64,000 nt of DNA from Dioscorea cayenensis subsp. rotundata (GCF_009730915.1 NC_052477.1:26554578-26618577), one strand, 5' to 3'; shown: positions 1 through 13,785, counted from the first letter of the stretch. Translations and numbers: made by a program. Notes: generated by a model from the sequence alone, not told the origin.

Positions 1-573
1 AGGTTTGCGTAGAGAATCTTTCATTCTTTTGCCTTCTCCAATCACTGCTCTCCATCCCTCCCTCCCCCCAACCTTTTGTTCTTATCCTTTTCATTTCCTC
101 CTATTTTTAACATCCATTCTAAAAATATTTTTAATCCTATAAATATTGTATACATATATTTATATAAATAATGTTGTAATTGTCAAAGTCTAAGTTTAAT
201 AGGATAATAAAAATTAAGGGCTACACAAAATTTAATATTCTAATCAATATGCAATTATTATTATTATTATTATTAAGCATCATAGCAAAATAGAAAGTTT
301 ATGCAAAGTAGGTGAATGATGCCTCCACTAAGCATAGAATATAACATCTAAATCAATACAAATTGAAGCACATGTTCTTTTACCATATATTATTTCAACC
401 ATTGACTCCACCCACCCTTTCGTTACTTCTTCACAAAAACAAACACAAAGCACCAATATTTCCTAAAAGCTATGACTAAATATTTAAAGCATTCAAAACA
501 AGTCTGTCTTTATCTCTTTCTTAAACCATTCACATTTGTTACTTTAGAAAAGTAAATATTAATATCTTAGTAA

Positions 574-610
<37 letters not shown>

Positions 611-848
611 TGCATATAAAAAAACAAAAAAAGAGTAATACAAAAGAGATTAACAAGGTGTCCCACAAGCCCATACAGACAACATACTTCGGAGTGTGAT
701 GCATGAGATCTTTTGTTGCTAGTTATGTAAAGTCTACATCTTTGATGTTGATGAGGTGAGACTATGTGAGAGCATTATTAGGATCCATCCGCCATGGATT
801 TCCACCAAGCTCTAGCCCACCATGTGAAGTGTGTGTGTGCTTGTAGTT
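1..848. other. Intergenic flank downstream of the EIN3-like gene
   Basis: AT-rich DNA with no supported gene. It holds a short (ATT)n run near 256-275 and an (AT)n run near 579-611. The small minus-strand reading frame at 862-1047 has no family resemblance and is not called. Confidence 0.5.
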
Positions 849-900
849 GTGGGGCTCTCTTCTAGTCCTTATCCTGAATGTGAAGAGAGAGAGGCCCCAC
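849..900. other. Short GC-rich stem-loop
   Basis: GTGGGGCTCTCTTC at about 849-862 is the near-perfect reverse complement of the segment ending AGAGAGGCCCCAC at about 883-900. The stem is about 14 bp, with one or two unpaired bases, around a loop of roughly 20 nt. It lies about 400 bp beyond the stop of the EIN3-like gene. It could be a small-RNA hairpin, a 3'-end structure or a tiny inverted repeat. It matches no conserved plant miRNA that I checked by eye. Confidence 0.45.
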
Positions 901-1300
901 TAGTATGAAGTATGGCATGGGGTGAGATACTGAGATGAAGATGACATGCCCGTGAGCCATTGATGTAAAATCATCATCAAAGCATGAGAGAAGTTTTTCA
1001 ACAAGAAAAAGAGAAACAAAGTTGATAAAAATGTACACTAGAAACAAAATCCAAAATACTGTTCTTCAATCCCCCCCACAGAGAGATTAATTAAGTTTAC
1101 AACACCAACAACCAACCAACCAACCAACCCACCCACCTATGAACAAATTTCAATGTGGGAGTGAAGTTTTGAGCTTTTGATCAATTCTCCCCCACAGAGA
1201 AATAGCAGATACTTCAAATCAGTTCTTGTTCTAAAAGAAAAACAAAACTATAGAACTAGTTTGCAGAAATATTAATTATCCATCACCTGGTAATACTACA

Positions 1301-3238
1301 CTATAGGGAAGTTGTTTCTGCAATCCTGATTTTGTATTCCATTTGGGCATAACATGAATGGAACACTAAGAACAAGATGCATTTGATCCAGGTTTTTATT
1401 GAGGGTATCAGAAGCCCCAGCCAGGGACATCCTGCTTTCGGCAGAGAATCTCCGATCTGCCTGTTATACGCCTCTGCAAAGTCAATCGCTGACAGGTTGA
1501 AAGGCGAGCTGAATCTGAATTCTCCATTCATGTCGTTGGGTTGATCGAATGGTTGCGGAAACTGGATATCATCACAAGCAAACAGATTAGTAGACTGCAT
1601 AGTGTTGCTGCTGTTGTTGTTCGGTTCCTGATAGGTGTTGCCGCCATAGAAGTGATTGTCTACCTGGTTTGGGCTCCTGTTTGGATTAATATTCGTCTCG
1701 TAGAGACTCATGAGTTCATTGATTGACTTCTGCCCGTCCAATGGAATCCCCAGATCAGCAATGTTGATAGGATTGACACTGGAACCAGCTGCATTCGGCT
1801 TCGGCTGAGCATACTGCATGGAGAACACTGAAGACTTGTTGTCGGACATCGGGAAACCAGCTATCGGGACTCCAGAAGGAAAGTTGTTCCTAAACTTGCA
1901 AACATAGTGATGATTGTTCCTCGCATTCCTGTCAAAAAATCCATAACGATAATCATGATGGGGGCAACGCTCATTCTCACAAGTAAAGATGTTTCCATTC
2001 ATCCCAATCTCCGGTTCTGCAGGAGCATTCCTTTTCTGGATGAATTCAATGTTGTTCTCTTCCTTAACAACATTGGGAGCAACCAAGTTGAAGGAAGGAG
2101 AATCAAGAGGCTTGTGAACGATCAGATCATCATTCTTCTCATCATCAACACCATCGACATCGTATTCACTGCAGCTGCCACTGAAAGATATAGCACCATT
2201 GATTGCACTGCAAGACGACGGAGGAGGGCAAGCATCAGGATGAAGCTGCAAATATAGTGTCTCCTCTTGTTTGAGCACAGCTAACCAAGTTGCGCTCTCC
2301 TTCGCCGTCATCTTGTCTTGCAGGCACTTAGACTGCCGGACAAGCCGGCGAATCTTCTCAATATCAGGAGACATATGCTTGATCACAGCAGTAAGCACGC
2401 TCACCTTCCACGCCTTCTTAAGATCATGTGGTTTCTTGTAAGGTGGCGGAGCTTGTTCTTTTGTGAAGCCGAGTTGAGGCCACCAGTCCTCCTGACCGTT
2501 GGGCCACCATGGCGGTGCAACGCCCTTTTCCAGAGGAAACCTCCTCTGAGGAGGATCACAATGTTGCATCAAAGCAGACAGAAGAGACCCCAGTGTAGTG
2601 TCCTGCAGCTCTTGCAATGAATGAGGGCTCAACGACCCAGAATTCATCTCATTGTTAACACCAGGGATCGCATTATCAGCTTGGTACTTTGCAATGGCAG
2701 CAGGACCGTTTCTATCAAACCGAACCTTTTCTTTCCACCAACCTCGCAGATTATCAGATGCACCACTCACAGGCTTACCCTTCTCTGGGATAATCCCGTA
2801 AACAAATCCTTGAGCTTTGCAAACTTCCATCATCTTCAACATGTACTTGAGAATACCATCTTGTGCTCGTGACATCTTTTTCCTCCGCGCTTGCTCTTGT
2901 GATTGCCGTTGCTTTGCTGCATCACCCTGCTCTTTGCTTTTGTTCTGTTGTTGTTCCTTCAGGCGTCTCAGACGCATCCTGTCTTTCCACATACGGCGTT
3001 CAAGCTCATCAACATCTATGTCTTCGTCACTATCATCGTCAGCCATGGCTTCGGGGAAGTTCTCCGGCGGAGGGTCCACAAGATCACCCTCTCCTAGAGC
3101 AGCATCTGCAGCAGTGGCATTTGGTGGAACAAGAGAACCAAAGCAGAAATTTTTCTCATTGTTGGAAGGTAGGAATTGCATGAAATCAAGGTTCCCAGAG
3201 AATTGAAATTGCTCAACGCTCAATCCACCCATCTTCAA
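1301..3238 (-). CDS. EIN3/EIL family transcription factor (ethylene signalling)
   Basis: EIN3/EIL proteins are nuclear DNA-binding activators that act downstream of EIN2 in ethylene signalling and are degraded through EBF1/2. The single-exon frame of 645 codons contains the whole conserved N-terminal half. There is an acidic stretch ([15 protein letters not shown], residues 65-79) and then a basic run ([16 protein letters not shown]). The core DNA-binding region follows at about 125-330, with [70 protein letters not shown] and [10 protein letters not shown]. The C-terminal half is Asn-rich and loosely conserved. The start may be M1 or M3 (MKMGGL). The last 40 residues are unlike the family: one frame over, a stop at 1408-1410 would end the protein five codons after residue 605, giving a GWGF-like tail. 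A one-base insertion near 1418-1424 is therefore likely. Family assignment is very secure; EIN3 versus EIL paralogue is not resolved. Confidence 0.95.
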   Translation of the reverse strand: MKMGGLSVEQFQFSGNLDFMQFLPSNNEKNFCFGSLVPPNATAADAALGEGDLVDPPPENFPEAMADDDSDEDIDVDELERRMWKDRMRLRRLKEQQQNKSKEQGDAAKQRQSQEQARRKKMSRAQDGILKYMLKMMEVCKAQGFVYGIIPEKGKPVSGASDNLRGWWKEKVRFDRNGPAAIAKYQADNAIPGVNNEMNSGSLSPHSLQELQDTTLGSLLSALMQHCDPPQRRFPLEKGVAPPWWPNGQEDWWPQLGFTKEQAPPPYKKPHDLKKAWKVSVLTAVIKHMSPDIEKIRRLVRQSKCLQDKMTAKESATWLAVLKQEETLYLQLHPDACPPPSSCSAINGAISFSGSCSEYDVDGVDDEKNDDLIVHKPLDSPSFNLVAPNVVKEENNIEFIQKRNAPAEPEIGMNGNIFTCENERCPHHDYRYGFFDRNARNNHHYVCKFRNNFPSGVPIAGFPMSDNKSSVFSMQYAQPKPNAAGSSVNPINIADLGIPLDGQKSINELMSLYETNINPNRSPNQVDNHFYGGNTYQEPNNNSSNTMQSTNLFACDDIQFPQPFDQPNDMNGEFRFSSPFNLSAIDFAEAYNRQIGDSLPKAGCPWLGLLIPSIKTWIKCILFLVFHSCYAQMEYKIRIAETTSL

Positions 3239-3317
3239 AAAAAAAACTCAAATGGATCTGTTCTATATCACAGCAAACACAAACAGGACTGAAGAACTTG
3301 ACTACTTTTTTTTTCAC

Positions 3318-4666
3318 CTGCAATATAATAAAAAAGAAGAACATTTAAAAGAAGTTCAATTCCAGTTATCTATCATCAGTTATCACAGGAAAATTGTGTG
3401 AAATGAAGTGTGGAATCAAAAAAGAAACTTTTATTCACAGAAAAGAAACAATAAATAATGAAAGCTAACCATATTTATCAGAACACGAGATAAGAACAAG
3501 GATTTTTTTTTTTTCTTCCTCTTTAGCATGAATAGATCATAGATGTGGAAAGTAAAATGGACATCTTTCCAACAGATGAAAACCACATAAGGATATTTCA
3601 TTAAATAACAAGAGAAGAAGACCAAATTTTCCTTCTAATGGAAAAGTAGGAGTCAATATCATCAAGCCAGCTCATAGTTTATCACGGGTAAGGATTGAAG
3701 CAGAAAGATCAAATGAAACATGTATATATATATATATAAATCATGTTACCAGATCAAATGAAAGAAAACTAGCTTTTTTATTCAGCTTAGCTTGTTTCTT
3801 CTGAGAAACAGCTTTTCTGCCCACCAAATCCAGCACAATCAGCAAAACAAAGACTAACAGAAAAATGATAGCCTTGGGAAAATCAAAAACTCAACAGGAC
3901 AGTGTCAGAAAAATTAAAATCTTGGCAAACCAAAATAATTCAGACATCCACCGGATCAGACCCCACAACAAAATTGGCAGAGAAACAGCAAGAAAAATCA
4001 GATTTTTCCTCCATCAATCATCAGAAAACACAACTTACTAAGGAATCTCTTTCAATCCCAGATCTCAAGTGGAAAAGAGAAGAAATCAGGCTCAATCAAC
4101 AAGAAATGAGCAGAATACTTTCAAATCAAAGACGTTAAGTGTAAAGGGAAAAAGATAAGGAATGAATAAAAAATTTAAACAAACAAACAGTCACCGACGC
4201 CACAAGAACTCCCAGTTGCAACGCGTATATCCGATTGAAGATTGAATCAACACACACCAAAAGAACAAAAGAAAAATCAAAACTTTGACCACTTGAGCAG
4301 AAAAAAAAAACTCAACAAAAATCCAATCTTTCCACTCTCGAAACTTTCCAGCAGAACCGAACGAGAAGAAACCGAGCAAAAGACCCCATCTTTTGCTCAA
4401 AAACGGAGTAGAAACAAAGGCAAAGGCCACACAAATATCAAAACCAACCAAAGGAACTCCAAAACCACCACACAAACTTACATATCAACAATTAAAAAGA
4501 ACAAGAAAAATACCAGATAAAGAAGAACCAGAGATACAAGCAAGACACCCTTCTTCAAAGCATCAGGAACACACTAACACCATTAGAACTCCATCTATCT
4601 CCAAGCCGTGGTCCAAAAGACAGGGAGGAAGAGCAAGAGATACACGCAACAAGGTCGCCAGCTTAC
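3318..4666 (-). other. Probable 5'-UTR intron of the EIN3-like gene
   Basis: On the minus strand a good donor (A|GTAAGC) begins at 4666 and a good acceptor (TTGCAG|GTG) ends at 3318, about 80 bp upstream of the start codon. The segment is T-rich in the sense direction and has no coding signal. Introns in the 5' leader are common in plant EIN3/EIL genes whose coding region is uninterrupted. Exact ends are inferred from splice consensus only. Confidence 0.55.
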
Positions 4667-4834
4667 TCTCTCTCTCTCTCTCTCTCTAAGTTGAACGAAC
4701 CTCCAGGGAAGGTGGATTGATGGTGGTGGAGGTGATGGTGGTGGGGATGAAGCGAAGATGTGAGAGGCTTTTGGCGTGGGGTGGTAAAACTAAAAGAAAA
4801 GAAGGTCCAAGGTACCAAAAGCGAAATATAAAGA
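4667..4834 (-). promoter_or_regulatory. 5' leader exon and core promoter of the EIN3-like gene
   Basis: The minus strand has a TATATT-like element at about 4825-4834. About 130 nt of presumed leader follow, with Pro/His-like CACCATCACC repeats and a (GA)n tract next to the donor at 4666. GA/CT-rich leaders are common in plant genes. The transcription start is not visible and is inferred from spacing. Confidence 0.35.
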
Positions 4835-4905
4835 ATATGAGGGGCCAAACTGATTAATTATTAATATTTTTTTAACCGCGTTTAATTTAATATAAGTCTC
4901 ATTGT

Positions 4906-4911
4906 CACGTG
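4906..4911. promoter_or_regulatory. G-box CACGTG upstream of the EIN3-like gene
   Basis: A palindromic CACGTG core, extended to CACGTGGG on the plus strand, lies about 75-80 bp upstream of the presumed TATA element. G-boxes bind bZIP and bHLH factors such as PIFs and ABFs. Function here is only suggested by position. Confidence 0.3.
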
Positions 4912-5199
4912 GGATCCTCATCCGAACGTGCGCGTCTTCTTCACTGCCTTCCTCGAACCACAATATGGTTTTACCATTTTACCCTTCACAACCCCTCTCT
5001 CATGCCTTGCCGCTCCTCTTTAATTACTTTCTTTAAATAAATAAATGAAAATTAATACCGAATAGTTGTACTTAATTAATGAAATTTATTTTTATTATTA
5101 ATTTCCATTAATTGTTCCAAATTAATATTTTGTGTGTTCGTTGGTAGGAAGAGTTGCCTTCATATATACTGATATTTTGTTTAATAAATTGGTATTATA

Positions 5200-5464
5200 C
5201 TCCCTATCCCCTGTCCTTTTTATTAAAAAAATTAGTTAAAATTAATTTATATTTTAAATTTTATAAAAAATATATATTAAATTTCTAATATTTTTTTAAT
5301 AAAATATGTAATTGAATATAAGTTATTAAATATTATAAAAATATATTAAATATAAGAATAAAATTTTAAAAAAATATAATATTTAATATTTCATAAATTT
5401 TCTAAATAGACAAATAAAAAACTAAAAAACATCTAAAATAGGACAAATAAAAAAAAATAAGGAG
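5200..5464. mobile_element. Stowaway-like MITE (degenerate)
   Basis: The left end reads CTCCCTATCCCCTGTCC directly after TA. The right end, reverse complemented, reads CTCCTTATTTTT...TTTGTCCTATTTT. The CTCC start, the GTCC block, the very AT-rich 265-bp body and the TA at the left edge fit Tc1/mariner-derived Stowaway MITEs. The right flank is TG instead of TA, so the copy looks old. Confidence 0.5.
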
Positions 5465-5852
5465 TGTTCATTTATATTAAATCAGTATTATTTTTCATTA
5501 ATGAAAAATTGTGGACCGAAAATATTAATAAATAATTTGTCGTGTATATTTAATTCAACTATGAAATAAATACGAGAAAATTTTTTGTCATATTTCTTTG
5601 ATTTGTCATGTTATTGTTTAACAAAAAAATACTTAAATAAATGAATGGTCATACCATGACCGAGTTTTTCTAAACAATTATAAAAAAATAGTCAGTTCTT
5701 ATCCTTAAGACAAAAAAATTAAGCTCACCGTTAGAACTACCAATTTAAGTTTATTTTCATAGATTATAAATATCTACTTAGAACATTTAGGTGTGGATAA
5801 GCATCCCATTTACTTAAAAGGGTTATAAGGGAAACAACGAAATACCCATCGG

Positions 5853-5899
<47 letters not shown>

Positions 5900-8800
5900 C
5901 TTGTTAACTCTCTTATATAAATTACGGATAAACAAATGCCTCTTACATTTTTGTCGGCAAATATAAATCAAGACCCATAAATTTTCATATTATTATGATT
6001 TATACCTATAACCCAGGAATGAGGTGATTTACTGGGTAGGTGGCATGAACCCAGCTAATTTATCGGGTCTATTCACCATTTTATTCCATCAACATTAGCT
6101 AATTTACATATTTATTAAATATTGTATGTACTAAACATGTATTTAATATTTTTTAAAATATATATTATATTAATTATTCAACAAAAATACAAAAAAAAAA
6201 GGGAAAAATAAAGATTAATTAGAGTGGGGACTTTGAAGTTTGAAGTCCGTGGCCGCCGCCAACGCCCATGTGACACTCCAATCTTTTTTTTTTCAATTTA
6301 AGATTAAATCAATAATTGAATTAAATAAATAGAAAAAGAAATGCCACGTAGGCATCCTCGTCGTTGTGCACCCCACGTTGCTCCTAAATGTCCACCGTCC
6401 CCTTCTCTCACCACTTATATCACCTTTCATTCTCAATTGATATATTCTTATTAGTATTCTTATTATTAATAATAAAAATGATAAAATTCTTAAAATTTTA
6501 ACGTAATTAGTAGTGCTTGTGACCACATCCTTGATAATATTTAAAACTATATCTTATCATCAATTTACTAATGTCATATCATTACATGTCACAAATATCA
6601 AAAGGTCAAAAATAATGTAAACAATATTCAAAAGAAGATGAGAGAAATGTAAGAATTCGGTATTAATTATATTAATTTTTATTAATAAATATTTCTTGTG
6701 ATCATTAGACATACAAATTAATTAAATTTTCAATTTTTTATCTTTCAAATATTAATAACATTTTTTCCTCACAAATTTCTTGCCTTTATTTTATTTTATT
6801 TTTTTGGGAATAAATATAAGATCAGTTTGATAATATGCCAAATTAGATTAACAGTAAATCATGTAGCTTTTTTAATATACAATGTCATCAATTATTAAGG
6901 GTGAGAAAATGATATATTGGTTGTCTTGACATGGTTTATGTTTAGATTATTATATATATGATCCGATTTGATAAGAAACTAATGAGAAAATTTTTCAAGT
7001 TAAATATAATTATAAAATTCAAATATCCATGATTATTAATTATTATTATTATTATTATATAAAAGAAAAGAAACGTGTTATTTGACTCTTTCGCTAGATA
7101 ATAGCTTATGTCATTCAAACCTTTCTAGCTAATGATATAAGGACGCACTCACAAATAAAATAGCTAAAATATTTCTTTCTTTCTTTTAACATTCTAATAC
7201 CAACTTTTAATCTCATGAATAAATTATGTGAAACAAGATAAAAACTAAACAGTAAGTTATCAAAGTCATTAAGTTCCAAACTCAAAAGAAAAATTAATCA
7301 TGTTTGGTGAAGGTCTTTTCAAAGTTCGGAATACCATACATATATATGTTACCACATTTCAGGAATCTAAAAACCCTAACTCTAAAAGCCCTGACTCAAA
7401 ATGGTTGCCATGAAAGCCCCAGAAGATAGAATTCATATATATATATATATATATATATATAATTGTCCTAAAGAAGGGACATATTGCTTGCTTTGGAAAT
7501 TGAACTGTGTAGTTGCTACATGCTTGCATGGAATGTGGGAGAACATGTCATCAATGAAATCACAGCCGTACAATGCTACAAAAGGACGAGTATCAACCGT
7601 TCATCATCATCATCATGCATGTCTTTCATTGCCCCCAATTATTTCCTTCATGCCCACACTCTTATGTCCCATCTAACCTTGTCCTCTCTTTCACTCATGG
7701 CCATCCATTCATTGTTGCTCCCAATCATATATGCACATCCAAAGCTCTATTTTATCTTTCTTTTTTCCCCCTTGTGGTGATTTTATTGCACAAAGTGATG
7801 GATTGGTGGGATTTTTATGGTTAGATTTTTTTCACTAACCTTTTCTTTTTTATATTTTTGGCTACTAGGGAGCAAGTAGTGTATGAAAATTTCTTTTTAT
7901 CAATTATTGGTTTCAAGAAAAAGAATATGTGATCGATGTATTAAAACTATTAAGTTTGTAGATTTTATTTAATTCGAAGAAATATAGTTGTTCTCTCAAC
8001 ATGGGATCATTATATGATTTGATTGGGAGTTAAAAAGGAATATTTTTCAAATTTTGGGGTTTAAAGAAATTTTTTTATTATGTTGAACATTTCATCTTAA
8101 TTATTTTTAATAAAAAATAAATAATTTAAGATTAAATTTTTATTTTTATAAATAAAGTAAGTATTTAATTAATTAAAAAAAAGTAATTTATAAGATGTTT
8201 TATAACATAATATGAATCACTTGATAAGTTTGGGCTCTTTGTATATGTGTTTTAAAGTTTAAAAATGGAATAAATTAATTATTTTGAATATTTTATAATT
8301 AAAAAAAAATAATATAATGGTGATGTGGGAGTTAATGGGCAATGAAAGGCATATATATTTATAGTGGCAGGCCAACAAGGTTGGAACAAGGGATGGAGAA
8401 AGTTTTGAATATAACTCTTTAGATGGCACTTGATACACTTGATATTGACCACCCCAAGATTGTGTGCAATGAACTCAAATATTAAGTGTCATACTATTGA
8501 AAATGAAAATATATAATTAGGGTTAAGATGAAGTCTATTAATTTGTTTTTTTTTTTAAATTAATTATTATGTTTTTTAAAGCCTATATATGAAGGTGCAT
8601 CCTCTTGAACCCTAATAAGAAGATTAGAACTAGATTCCATTTTATTGGCGTTTGGTGTGAGTGTGCGTACCCTTTAAACTATTAGTGAGTAGTTGGTGAC
8701 CTTTTATCACATCTTAATATACAGTGTGCTTTTGTAATCATAGAGCAAAAGGATTTTTATATGAAAACCTAAATAAATATGAGGTTTTAAATACCATAAA

Positions 8801-10736
8801 ATAATATAATTTAATTATATGGTCCATGATCACTATATTATGATAACTTTCGAATAAGGTGGGTGTCACAAAAGATTAGATGAGATGTAAAGAAACAAAT
8901 ACTGTCTAAAGCAGTGAATTACTTAAATGGTAAATAAATAGACACAAAGTTAAATCTTTGGATTAGAAATATTGTTATAGTATTGTGCAAATACTATAGC
9001 AGTATTGTTGATTCACTATTTATTCGATTCTTGTGAGAGGATGCCATTTCTCAAACCCTCAAGGATTGCATGATAAAAGTGGTTTATTAGCTCAATTTGG
9101 TTTTTAAAAATAATCTAGATGTGCATGTAGTAGAATTTTAATAGCCCTATTTGACATTTGATCAAGTTAATAAATCTCTAGAGGATCAATAAATTACTGT
9201 AATTAGTATATTACTGTATCTATTTGTCATTTAACAACCCTCTTTGAGCTGGTGGCCTTTGTAAAAAATAATAAATAAATAAACAGTAAAAAATTTTGAG
9301 TGCTATTAATTAAAAAAATAATAAAATCGTATGATAATATAATTAAGTTAAATTTTGTTTCAATGAATAAAATTAATTTTCCTTCTAACCAATAATTTCT
9401 TTGACAACACACAAAGAACGAAAGTGTATATATATCTCATGCAAACAAATGAAATTACGTGAATTGATTAAGATTTTATTTTTATCAATCTCACAAAAAC
9501 TCAAAATCCTGTGAGAATTCGGCAATGTAAGACGAATGATAAAAATATATATTTAAAAGAATGAATTATAAAAGAAAGATGGCAACATATATGGTACTGA
9601 GTCTACTGACTATGAAAGGATGAAGCAAGTCAATAAAATCCATTAGGAAATAATCAAGAAATACTTTGCACTTTGAAGACATTGAATTAATATAGTAGTT
9701 TCGATAATGCCTTGGATTCAACGCTATAGGATTTGAAGAAGGGTCCTTTTTCTTTTAGTTGGAGATTATAAAAAGTCAATCAATTTGCAGTCAACTTCAT
9801 TGATTGTGCTAAAAGTCAACGCAAAAACCCAAAATTAGTGGCAAATGATATTATTGCTATCTCATTGAATGGCTAAGTTTGAGGCTTTTGTTATGCTTAG
9901 AGTTTCAGGCGTCATGCATGATATGAAGGTCCAACAAATGATTTTTTTTTTTAAATTATTAAAATTAATACAATAAATAAAAATCAATTGGGCAAATGCT
10001 TCAATCCTATTTACTCATAATATATCAAAATCAACATTTCAGTCTGGTTACATTTATTTAATGATGATAAGATTTACATATGAAACATTTATTTATTTTT
10101 TTCTTTGAATTCCATCCACTTCACTCTATTTTTCTTTTAAATTTTTTCTTGTTTCTCCAAATAACTCAATGATTATATTATATATATAAGTTTTGTAATT
10201 ATTATTATTAGTAGTAGTTGCTATAAAATTTACTAAATTAATGTAATATAAAAAATAAGGTTTTATGTTATAATTTTATTTGCATGAGATACTACAAGCC
10301 TATTTGAGTGAGTACACATTAATTATTTTTTAGTAGTTTAATTTGAAATAAAATATCTAATATAAAGTTTTTTTTTTAAGAGTTGACTTTGTTCAATTTC
10401 ATGCACTTTAATTTTTAGCTTTGCTGTCATAGTCTTCATATGAATTTATGATAAAGTTACATTTTTTTTTTTTGAAAAAGATAAAGTTACATTTCAAACA
10501 TCAGCTTGATACATTAGTCCACTGTAAATGACGATTGTTCATTAATTTTTTCTTTAATTTCATTATTTTTTTTAATTTAAGGGTGATTTCTTTATTTTCT
10601 TAAAATTTAATTTATTATCATGCTGGGGGATGTTAAAATCTTTATTTATTAATTTTTTTTTTAGATTTTATTTTGTTATTTTGTAGTTTTCTATTTAGAA
10701 AGTTCTAAGGTGATTTTATTTTTTAATTATTTTTTT
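5465..10736. other. AT-rich intergenic DNA without supported genes
   Basis: Simple sequence and very AT-rich DNA on both strands. It includes a long (AT)n run at about 5856-5896, another at 7436-7461 and (ATT)n near 7039-7057. A small transcript-like patch at 7400-7820 has frames under 100 codons with no recognisable family. I see no splice-linked coding exons. Confidence 0.5.
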
Positions 10737-10862
10737 GATAAATATGGACAAATCACATGTTAGAGATGTGACATAAATTTTATAGTATATTACATATCGT
10801 TACTTTGAATAATAGAGATTCGATCCTAATCTTTATAAGGAATTAGGTTTCAATAGGCTAAA
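10737..10862 (-). repeat. SINE-like repeat, degenerate copy
   Basis: It begins at the plus-strand left with GATAAATATGGACAAATCAC, as in the better copies near 13.64 kb and 48.86 kb. Read on the minus strand, GGATCGAATCTC at about 10806-10820 resembles a pol III B box (GGTTCGANNCC). The A-box part is eroded. Confidence 0.35.
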
Positions 10863-12848
10863 ATGTTGTTGATAATTTTATTATTATTTTTATATATATT
10901 TTTTTATATTTTAGTTCCTTGTTGAGGAGATTTTGTAAAAAAGCAACCTATTATTTGATTTGACACAACTTAAAAAAGTCAATGGATTTGCACTCAAAAT
11001 TTTAATGGAGTTACATTTGTTGATGCAAGACATAGACAACCCTCAAATAAAATGCTGTTTCTTCGAATTATCTACGAATTGAATTTTAATATAAATTATT
11101 TAAAGACCTATATATTTTCTAACTAACTAACCTTCTTGCATTTATGTAATTTATATAATTGATTATTTTTTATATGATAGAATGCATGTTTAACACTCCG
11201 CAATCAATTCTTGAAAGCTTCATAAATAAATTGATTAAAAATATTAGATTTATTTAAATATTTCCATATATATTTATATTATTATCACAGTAATAATTTA
11301 TATGCACATATACTTTATATAAGATTACCTAACGTAATATTTCTCATTTTCAATCAATAAAATAAAATAAAAAAAATCAATATCAGTTAATGTAAGATGA
11401 AATTAGACAAACAAACATGTTATTAATAACAAAGTATGAAGTTTAAAGAGTTTATAACCAATTTACATGCAAAAAATAAATAGATAAATAAAAATTTAAT
11501 TCCATAAGCTTCCACCACTACATCATGGTTGTTGCAACTGATCATGCACATATCTATATATTTTTTTTGGCCTGCCATTACATCAAAAAGAAAAAGTTTT
11601 TCAACAATAAAATTTTCTTCTTTTCTTGGATTGATTCTAATTTGTTTGTGTGGAACGAAAGGCCAATACTTTATCATCAAAAGGAATCCCAACACCACAA
11701 AACTTAAAGAAAGATTATTCTCTGCATATCAGCACTGAAATTTCTAACTCTCTTTTAATATGTGGGAATTGTACTATATTGCACCATAATCTTAATAGTG
11801 GAGAAGATCTAACTTTAGTTCTCACAAATATAGTTAAGCTTTTGCGTCAATATCAATACAATGTTAATTTACTTATGAGCTATATATTAAACATGATTTC
11901 TTTAGAGAAGAGATAATTAATTAACTTTTCTCATAATTTTTCCCCCATTTATATAACTAACCTCTCTTCAACTGCTTATTGCATGCCTTGTGTGTCCATC
12001 TTTTGTTGGCTTGATGCTATGCATCCATGTTAAATATTCATAACTAAATGTTAATATAAACCCTTGAACCATGTGCAACTAACACTTCATTTGTTTCTTT
12101 TTTTTTAAATAAATGTGGATTCATTTGTTTCTTCTATAATGCTCTAAATAATACACTATACTGCTCTTGTGACTCTTGATTATTTTATTAACTCCTAAAC
12201 CAACTTTTAAGTCAATCTTGAGACATCTGGCTTAAAAAACTAACCAACACTTTGGCTTAACTTAACTTTTATATATCTAGACCACACATCCCATTGAAGG
12301 TTAAGTTGTTTTTTTTTTAATATCTTTTCAAAGAAGTAGATTGAGTGATAATTATTGATATTAGTTTAATTAATTAATTAAGTAGATGCCTTCAGATTAA
12401 TATATATAGTGGGTTTCACATGTGAAAACTTGATGTTGTCCACCAACATCCAACCAAAAGAGGTTAGCATGATGGGCATCTCCTTAACATAAGATTACCA
12501 ACATAATAATAGAATATAAACACTAATTCTCCATTAGAGACTTAAAAACACATGATTATTTTCTTTATTATTATTTTTTTTTTTATAATTACTCTTGTGT
12601 TCTTAATGTTAAGAAGATATATATATATATATATATATGAAGAAAAAGACACCGAAAGTGCAAACACTTGACATGAAATATCATCTTCATCTCTTGCTTT
12701 TGAGAAGAAGACATAGATAGATGCAAGGGAGCATGCAAACACATGCTATATGCTTCATGAAAGTAAAACAAGAGGTCTTTGAAGCACAACAAATGCATAT
12801 GATAATGAGTAAATTAAGTAAACAAGTGGAAGTACATTGGGTTTTGGT

Positions 12849-12894
<46 letters not shown>

Positions 12895-13600
12895 CTAGGG
12901 GCCTTTCTCTTGTGGGATGCTTTGTGTTAATGGTGTTCCCTGCTCCCTTGGTTCATTGCATTGTGCTAAGCTTTGGGGAACTAGAAATAAGAAAGCCATG
13001 TTTCATGAGCATTGGAGCCATATTGATGAACATGTGCATGTTCAGAGCTTTTGGAAGTTATCAATGGACATACATGCAGTGTCTTTATTTTTCCTCAATC
13101 ATATTCATAGACTAAACTAACCCTTCCAAATCTTAACATTCTCTTCTCTTCACTTCTCTTTCTCTCTTTCTTTCTGTTTTTTAATTAGAAATTGTGCATG
13201 GCTTTAAAGTTGATATAAAGTTAGCTACTTCTTAATTTCTCATTTTGTTGACTAGATGGATGGTTGTATATCATTCACAAATTATTTGTCATAAATCATA
13301 GCCATATCATTGAGTAGTATGTTAAATTAACTTCTAATTATTTGTGAATCATTGTACTTGGTCTAATATTGTTGTTGCTTTCCTCTATTGTTAAGCATAT
13401 ATTTGTAGGAAATTCGAGCATTATGGAGAAGAAATTCTTTTTCAAATTGGCTCTTTTCACTTTTTTTTTATTAGAACATTAAGAAAATGGAGAAAAAAAA
13501 TCGTATCTTAAAACACAAAAAAAGGGAAGAAAACAAAATGTACAAATTTATAATGAGTTTTACAATTTAACATTAGAGATTAATTTTTAAATTTAATATA
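10863..13600. other. AT-rich intergenic DNA without supported genes
   Basis: Holds (AT)n at about 12618-12638 and a clean (GA)n run at about 12855-12890. The less AT-rich stretch 12900-13110 has short frames only and no family match. I see no gene. Confidence 0.45.
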
Positions 13601-13602
13601 AT

Positions 13603-13603
<1 letters not shown>

Positions 13604-13645
<42 letters not shown>

Positions 13646-13780
13646 TGACAATGTGGACAAATCACCATACACTTTATTTACGCCTCAATCAAATATTGGG
13701 AAAGAGTTCAATCCTCAACCTCTTATGCAAAAGTCAAATGATCATCGCTCGACTATATATTACAACGATGGCTTAACTTT
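13604..13780 (-). repeat. SINE-like repeat with (ATT)n tail
   Basis: The plus strand shows an (ATT)n run (13605-13645), then TTTGACAATGTGGACAAATC. On the minus strand there is a pol III A-box-like word (TAGTCGAGCGATGATCAT) and a B-box-like word (GGATTGAACTC). Flanking TTAATTTTTA occurs on both sides (near 13580 and 13779), compatible with a target-site duplication, though the DNA is too AT-rich for this to be strong. Confidence 0.45.
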
Positions 13781-13785
13781 AATTT

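Noticed and set aside
1541..3206. Several plus-strand frames of 60-130 codons
   Set aside because: They are antisense shadows of the EIN3-like coding region.
4191..4689. Frames of 92-98 codons in the EIN3-like leader region
   Set aside because: They lie in the predicted leader intron and have biased composition (Lys/Thr/Asn or Phe-rich) without a family match.
7401..7824. Overlapping plus frames of 83-98 codons
   Set aside because: No domain, no splice support, and an (AT)n run lies inside one of them.
12837..13120. Possible small gene or miRNA precursor after the (GA)n run
   Set aside because: Neither frame resembles a protein family, no conserved miRNA is seen, and I could not find a long stem.
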